Positions 36,073 to 38,573 of a stretch of DNA of 38,573 nucleotides are shown here, in pieces. The notes beneath the pieces were generated by a model. It ran no database searches, was not told the DNA's origin, and worked only from the letters and a program-made list of their open reading frames with translations. The stretch is from Microseira wollei NIES-4236 (GTDB lineage: Bacteria > Cyanobacteriota > Cyanobacteriia > Cyanobacteriales > Aerosakkonemataceae). Location: contig NZ_BLAY01000096.1 of NCBI RefSeq assembly GCF_020521235.1, positions 1-38,573 on the forward strand. The letters are read 5' to 3'. Position 1 is the stretch's first letter; each line of letters opens with the position of its first letter. Both the position numbers and the translations under genes were made by a program.

Positions 36073-37590
36073 TTGGCTAAAAGTAAGACATCAACATTTG
36101 TAACGGAACTGCCATTAATCGTAGATAGCTTCCAGGAGAAGCAACTGTTGTCTCGCTTTCAAGCAGCACGGCAACTATATAATGCCTGCCTGAGCGAAGC
36201 AATGGCAAGAATGAATCTGGTACGTAATTGTGCAGCTTACCAATTAGCCAAGCAAATAGATCGCAAATCGAAAAAAACAAGAAGCGACGCCTTCAACGCC
36301 GCAAGGCGAGCCTACAGATATTCCGATTACGACATTCAAGCTTATGCCACAATTGTTAGCAATAGATCGAAGTGGATAGCTCAAATGGTTGATTCCAACA
36401 CCCAACAAACTATAGCCACCAGAGCTTTTAGAGCTAGTGAAAGAGTTTTGTTTGGTAGAGCAAAAAATGTACGCTATAAAGTACCGAGTAGATTTAGAAG
36501 CGTCGAAGGCAAAACCAATAAACAAGGCATCAGGTGGAAAAACAACGCGCTCATCTGGGGTAAATTGAAGCTGACGCCGATTATCTGTGACGATAATCCA
36601 GTAATTCAACACGGTCTAAATTCCCCAGTAAAATACGTTCGCCTGTTGTGGCGGGAGTTAAATGGTAAGCGACGCTGGTACGTTCAGTTGGTTAACTCAG
36701 GAACGCCATATCAGAAAGAAAAAAACTATGTGGCTGATGGAGTCATTGGCTTAGACCTCAATATTGCCAACATTGCCTTTGTCGGAGATAACAAAGCCGG
36801 ACTGCTGCCATTCGCGGATAAAGTGCCAACTTACGAGAGTGAAATAAAAGCCTTACAGCGTCAAATGCAACGTTCCCAGCGCTGCTCAAACCCAGAAAAC
36901 TATGAAGCTGACTTTACCGCTAGTGTAGGACGCAGATCTGTTGTTAAAAAAGGTAAGCCTAAAAAAGGACTTCGGCGATGGAAAAAGTCTAAAACATATC
37001 AAAAGATAGCCAGGAAGAAGAGAGAGTTAGAACGCCGCAAGAGTGCCTATGCCAAGTCTCAAAACCGTAGAATTGTTAACGAAATTTTGAGACACGGTAA
37101 GCACATCAAAACCGAAAATGTGTCGGTGAAGTCGTGGCAGAAACGATACGGCAAGGCAATTTCTGCTAAATCTCCTGGGTTTGTCCAATCCGAATTGGCC
37201 CGTAAGGCTGAGAGCGCTGGCGGGTCATTCATGAAGTTTTCTACCCAAAAAACGGCACTGTCGCAAACCCATTTAACTGGTGAACGGATCAAAAAGAAAC
37301 TTTCAGATCGCGTTCATTTTGACCAAACTGGATTTGCGATGCATCGGGATCTTTTTGCTGCTTATTTGGGTAGATTTGTCAATGAGGAAGGTGTCCTTCT
37401 ATTGCATCTCGCTGTGGAACAGTGGGAGAGGTCGGAGCCTTACTTGCACGAGGCATGGAGGGATTTTCAAATAAACCGCGAACGATTAGGCGCGTCCGAA
37501 AGTAGGCAGTCTCATTCTCCCTTGGAGCGGTTCTCGGCACAGTCAGGAAATGTTAACCAGATAGCCATTAAGGGCAAAAAGTTAACCTAA
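36073..37590 (+). CDS. tnpB: TnpB-family protein, zinc-ribbon cysteines lost
   Basis: 505 residues from TTG 36073, fixed by a very strong ribosome site (ggaggtgat, 36059-36067). RuvC Asp in IGLDLNIANIAF, Glu in KHIKTENVSVKSW, final Asp in MHRDLFAAYLG. Where relatives carry two CxxC pairs this protein reads ALSQTHLTGERIKK and DRVHFDQTGFAMHRD, with no cysteine at all. The catalytic triad is thus kept but the zinc site is lost. It may be inactive, stabilised in another way, or repurposed. Longer than the other two TnpBs and of a different lineage. Frame intact. Confidence 0.88.
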   Translation: MAKSKTSTFVTELPLIVDSFQEKQLLSRFQAARQLYNACLSEAMARMNLVRNCAAYQLAKQIDRKSKKTRSDAFNAARRAYRYSDYDIQAYATIVSNRSKWIAQMVDSNTQQTIATRAFRASERVLFGRAKNVRYKVPSRFRSVEGKTNKQGIRWKNNALIWGKLKLTPIICDDNPVIQHGLNSPVKYVRLLWRELNGKRRWYVQLVNSGTPYQKEKNYVADGVIGLDLNIANIAFVGDNKAGLLPFADKVPTYESEIKALQRQMQRSQRCSNPENYEADFTASVGRRSVVKKGKPKKGLRRWKKSKTYQKIARKKRELERRKSAYAKSQNRRIVNEILRHGKHIKTENVSVKSWQKRYGKAISAKSPGFVQSELARKAESAGGSFMKFSTQKTALSQTHLTGERIKKKLSDRVHFDQTGFAMHRDLFAAYLGRFVNEEGVLLLHLAVEQWERSEPYLHEAWRDFQINRERLGASESRQSHSPLERFSAQSGNVNQIAIKGKKLT

Positions 37591-37636
37591 ACTCCTGGCC
37601 TGAATCTCCGCGTATGCGAGAGCGGAGAGTGGCTCA
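37490..37636 (+). ncRNA. Predicted reRNA of tnpB element 3
   Basis: The 3' end of tnpB plus the right end with the 37605-37628 hairpin. By family precedent the guide would begin at the host junction, ttgagaagatgatgacc, which is channel-gene sequence. The 5' boundary is estimated. Confidence 0.45.
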
Positions 37637-38070
37637 ATTGAGAAGATGATGACCACAATCGATACCAAAGCTGCGGCTAGGAAGGTTCCTTGCGATCGCC
37701 AGTCCAAAATCAAAGATATCAGCAGTTTTGTGGCGCGAACGCCGCGCAGGACGCGGAAGATACGCACAACGCGAGTCATACGACCCCAGCGAAGTGCTTC
37801 TACGGTAGGGATACTCGATGCCAGATCTATCCAGCCCCAAGTGTACAGATACCGCCATTTGTTTGGGGCGCGGTACAAACTGATGAGAAAGTCAAGAAAA
37901 AATAACGCACAAACGGCATTGTCAGCGTACTTAAGGATTTTGTGGGTGGATGGATCGAGCAAGAAGAAAGATTCAAACGCCAATGTCCCCAAGGCATAGA
38001 GACACAAGGCAAGCATGAAGACTTGATACGGCTGCGACCGAACATCTTTTGAACCAGACGAAGGCAACAT
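37637..38070 (-). pseudogene. 5' part of a split voltage-gated (probably K+) ion channel gene
   Basis: Starts MLPSSGSKDVRSQPYQ at 38070. Helices S1-S3 (FMLALCLYALGTLAF; NAVCALFFLDFLISLY; WGWIDLASSIP) are followed by an S4 voltage sensor with regularly spaced Arg (RWGRMTRVVRIFRVLRGVR) and the start of S5 (FLAAALVSIVVIIFS). Channel similarity ends at the tnpB element border near 37637; the frame runs a few codons into the element. The missing selectivity filter means no conducting channel can be made. The tail is at 35755-35943. Confidence 0.85.
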
Positions 38071-38152
38071 GTTTGATTCCTATTTTTCAATGTAACAATT
38101 TACTTTGGCATTTTTACCTTAATCGTAGACAGCGAGCGCCTTTGAGCCGTTG

Positions 38153-38550
38153 TCATCGATTGTCCCCGGTGCGTAAGCAGGCTCTGAACTTCCGCTCGTG
38201 CCATTTCCAGCGGTAGCCATCCGGGTCGAATTGCGCGATCGTATCGGGGAAAGCATCACCCAATTTCTTCAATAGTCCGCTCAGCCAACTGGTTGATTTT
38301 CCCAACCTGGCTGCTAGCGCTTTGCCTGTAAGCTAGAAAGGCACGTTGTTAGCGTCGGTTGGGTTATCTTCTGCCGACAGCGCGCCGCCTTGGCAGAATT
38401 CTGCTACCAGTTGCTTAAACAGCAGTTTCACAAGCTTTGCAGCACAGCGCGCGCCAACCGAATCAGCGCGAATTTTAGCTGCTGGCGAATCGAACCAGAC
38501 CGGGCAGCTTGAGTTTTTTGCTCGAGACTAGCAGCAATCGTAATAGCCAT
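38153..38550 (-). pseudogene. Decayed small gene with C-terminal HTH-like domain
   Basis: Not a single frame. From ATG 38550 one frame reads MAITIAASLEQKTQAA. A second frame carries AAKIRADSVGARC, then AAKLVKLLFKQLVAEF, then GGALSAEDNPTDANNVPF, stop TAG at 38333-38335, and continues LTGKALAARLGKSTSWL, then DPDGYRWKWHERKF, to TGA at 38153. The last part resembles a small helix-turn-helix domain found in many short cyanobacterial proteins (LTG..LA.RLG, DPDG). One frameshift and one nonsense change would explain it. Function unknown. Confidence 0.45.
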
Positions 38551-38573
38551 TGGATTCCCCGATTTAATCAACG

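Larger units (their letters stand above)
35944..37636 (+). mobile_element. IS200/IS605-type element with tnpB (element 3), inside the channel gene
   Basis: The right end is clear: stem tctccgc (37605-37611) / gcggaga (37622-37628), then gtggctcaa, a common cyanobacterial terminus, and host sequence ttgagaagatgatg follows. The left boundary is uncertain between 35944 and ~36000; a perfect palindrome gcggttttaaccgc sits at 35971-35984. No tnpA. The channel pore coding is missing, so a deletion accompanied or followed the insertion. Confidence 0.65.

Overview
The window looks like chromosome from a filamentous, probably Oscillatoriales-like cyanobacterium. The evidence is the many HIP1 octamers (GCGATCGC), heptameric tandem repeats of the TAATTGC type, and typically cyanobacterial gene families: kinase-GUN4 fusion, two-partner-secretion adhesin, CHAT and DUF928 genes, CHASE2-phosphatase, a giant kinase/ATPase/GAF/PAS/phosphatase, and SulP-STAS-cNMP transporters. 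I see no rRNA, tRNA or CRISPR array. Species assignment is not possible from what is visible.

Layout. 1-1400: tnpB of an IS200/IS605-type element with its right end. 1592-3019: flavoprotein disulfide reductase. 3370-7681: kinase-GUN4 gene, 7 nt before a secreted haemagglutinin-like adhesin. 8110-9950: MinD-like ATPase and glutaminase. 10540-14433: five same-strand genes: a probable LCIB-type (theta) carbonic anhydrase, a GHKL anti-sigma-like ATPase, a STAS antagonist, a truncated class III cyclase and a PAS sensor. 14814-17664: a decayed CHAT protease gene joined to a decayed DUF928 gene, hit by a 126-bp MITE and by a complete tnpB element. 17787-26260: two regulators ending in closely related PP2C (RsbU/SpoIIE) phosphatase domains, separated by a duplicated 3' stub of an EamA transporter gene. 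The full EamA gene is at 27081-28049. 28217-35700: three SulP genes, the first broken by three small insertions, the second reduced to its N-terminus, the third intact, with a glycosyltransferase between copies two and three. 35755-38070: a voltage-gated ion channel gene split by a third tnpB element. 38153-38550: a decayed small helix-turn-helix gene.

How the genes may work together. The two PP2C phosphatases, the STAS protein and the GHKL protein have the parts of a partner-switching circuit: kinase-like ATPase, phosphorylatable antagonist, sensor-controlled phosphatase. The carbonic-anhydrase-like gene, the cyclase relative, the PAS sensor and the nearby SulP family (which includes bicarbonate transporters) suggest an inorganic-carbon or nitrogen/carbon signalling theme, similar in idea to the icfG cluster of Synechocystis. 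That link is inference.

The most striking direct observation is dense small-element activity. One MITE family (termini TATC(A/G)TGTCC, 3-bp TNA target duplications) has three copies with matching duplications, one with unmatched flanks and one right end. A separate 97-bp MITE has a TA duplication. Removing the elements on paper rejoins the broken reading frames of SulP copy 1 and, for the TnpB element, of DUF928, so the insertion history can be read directly.
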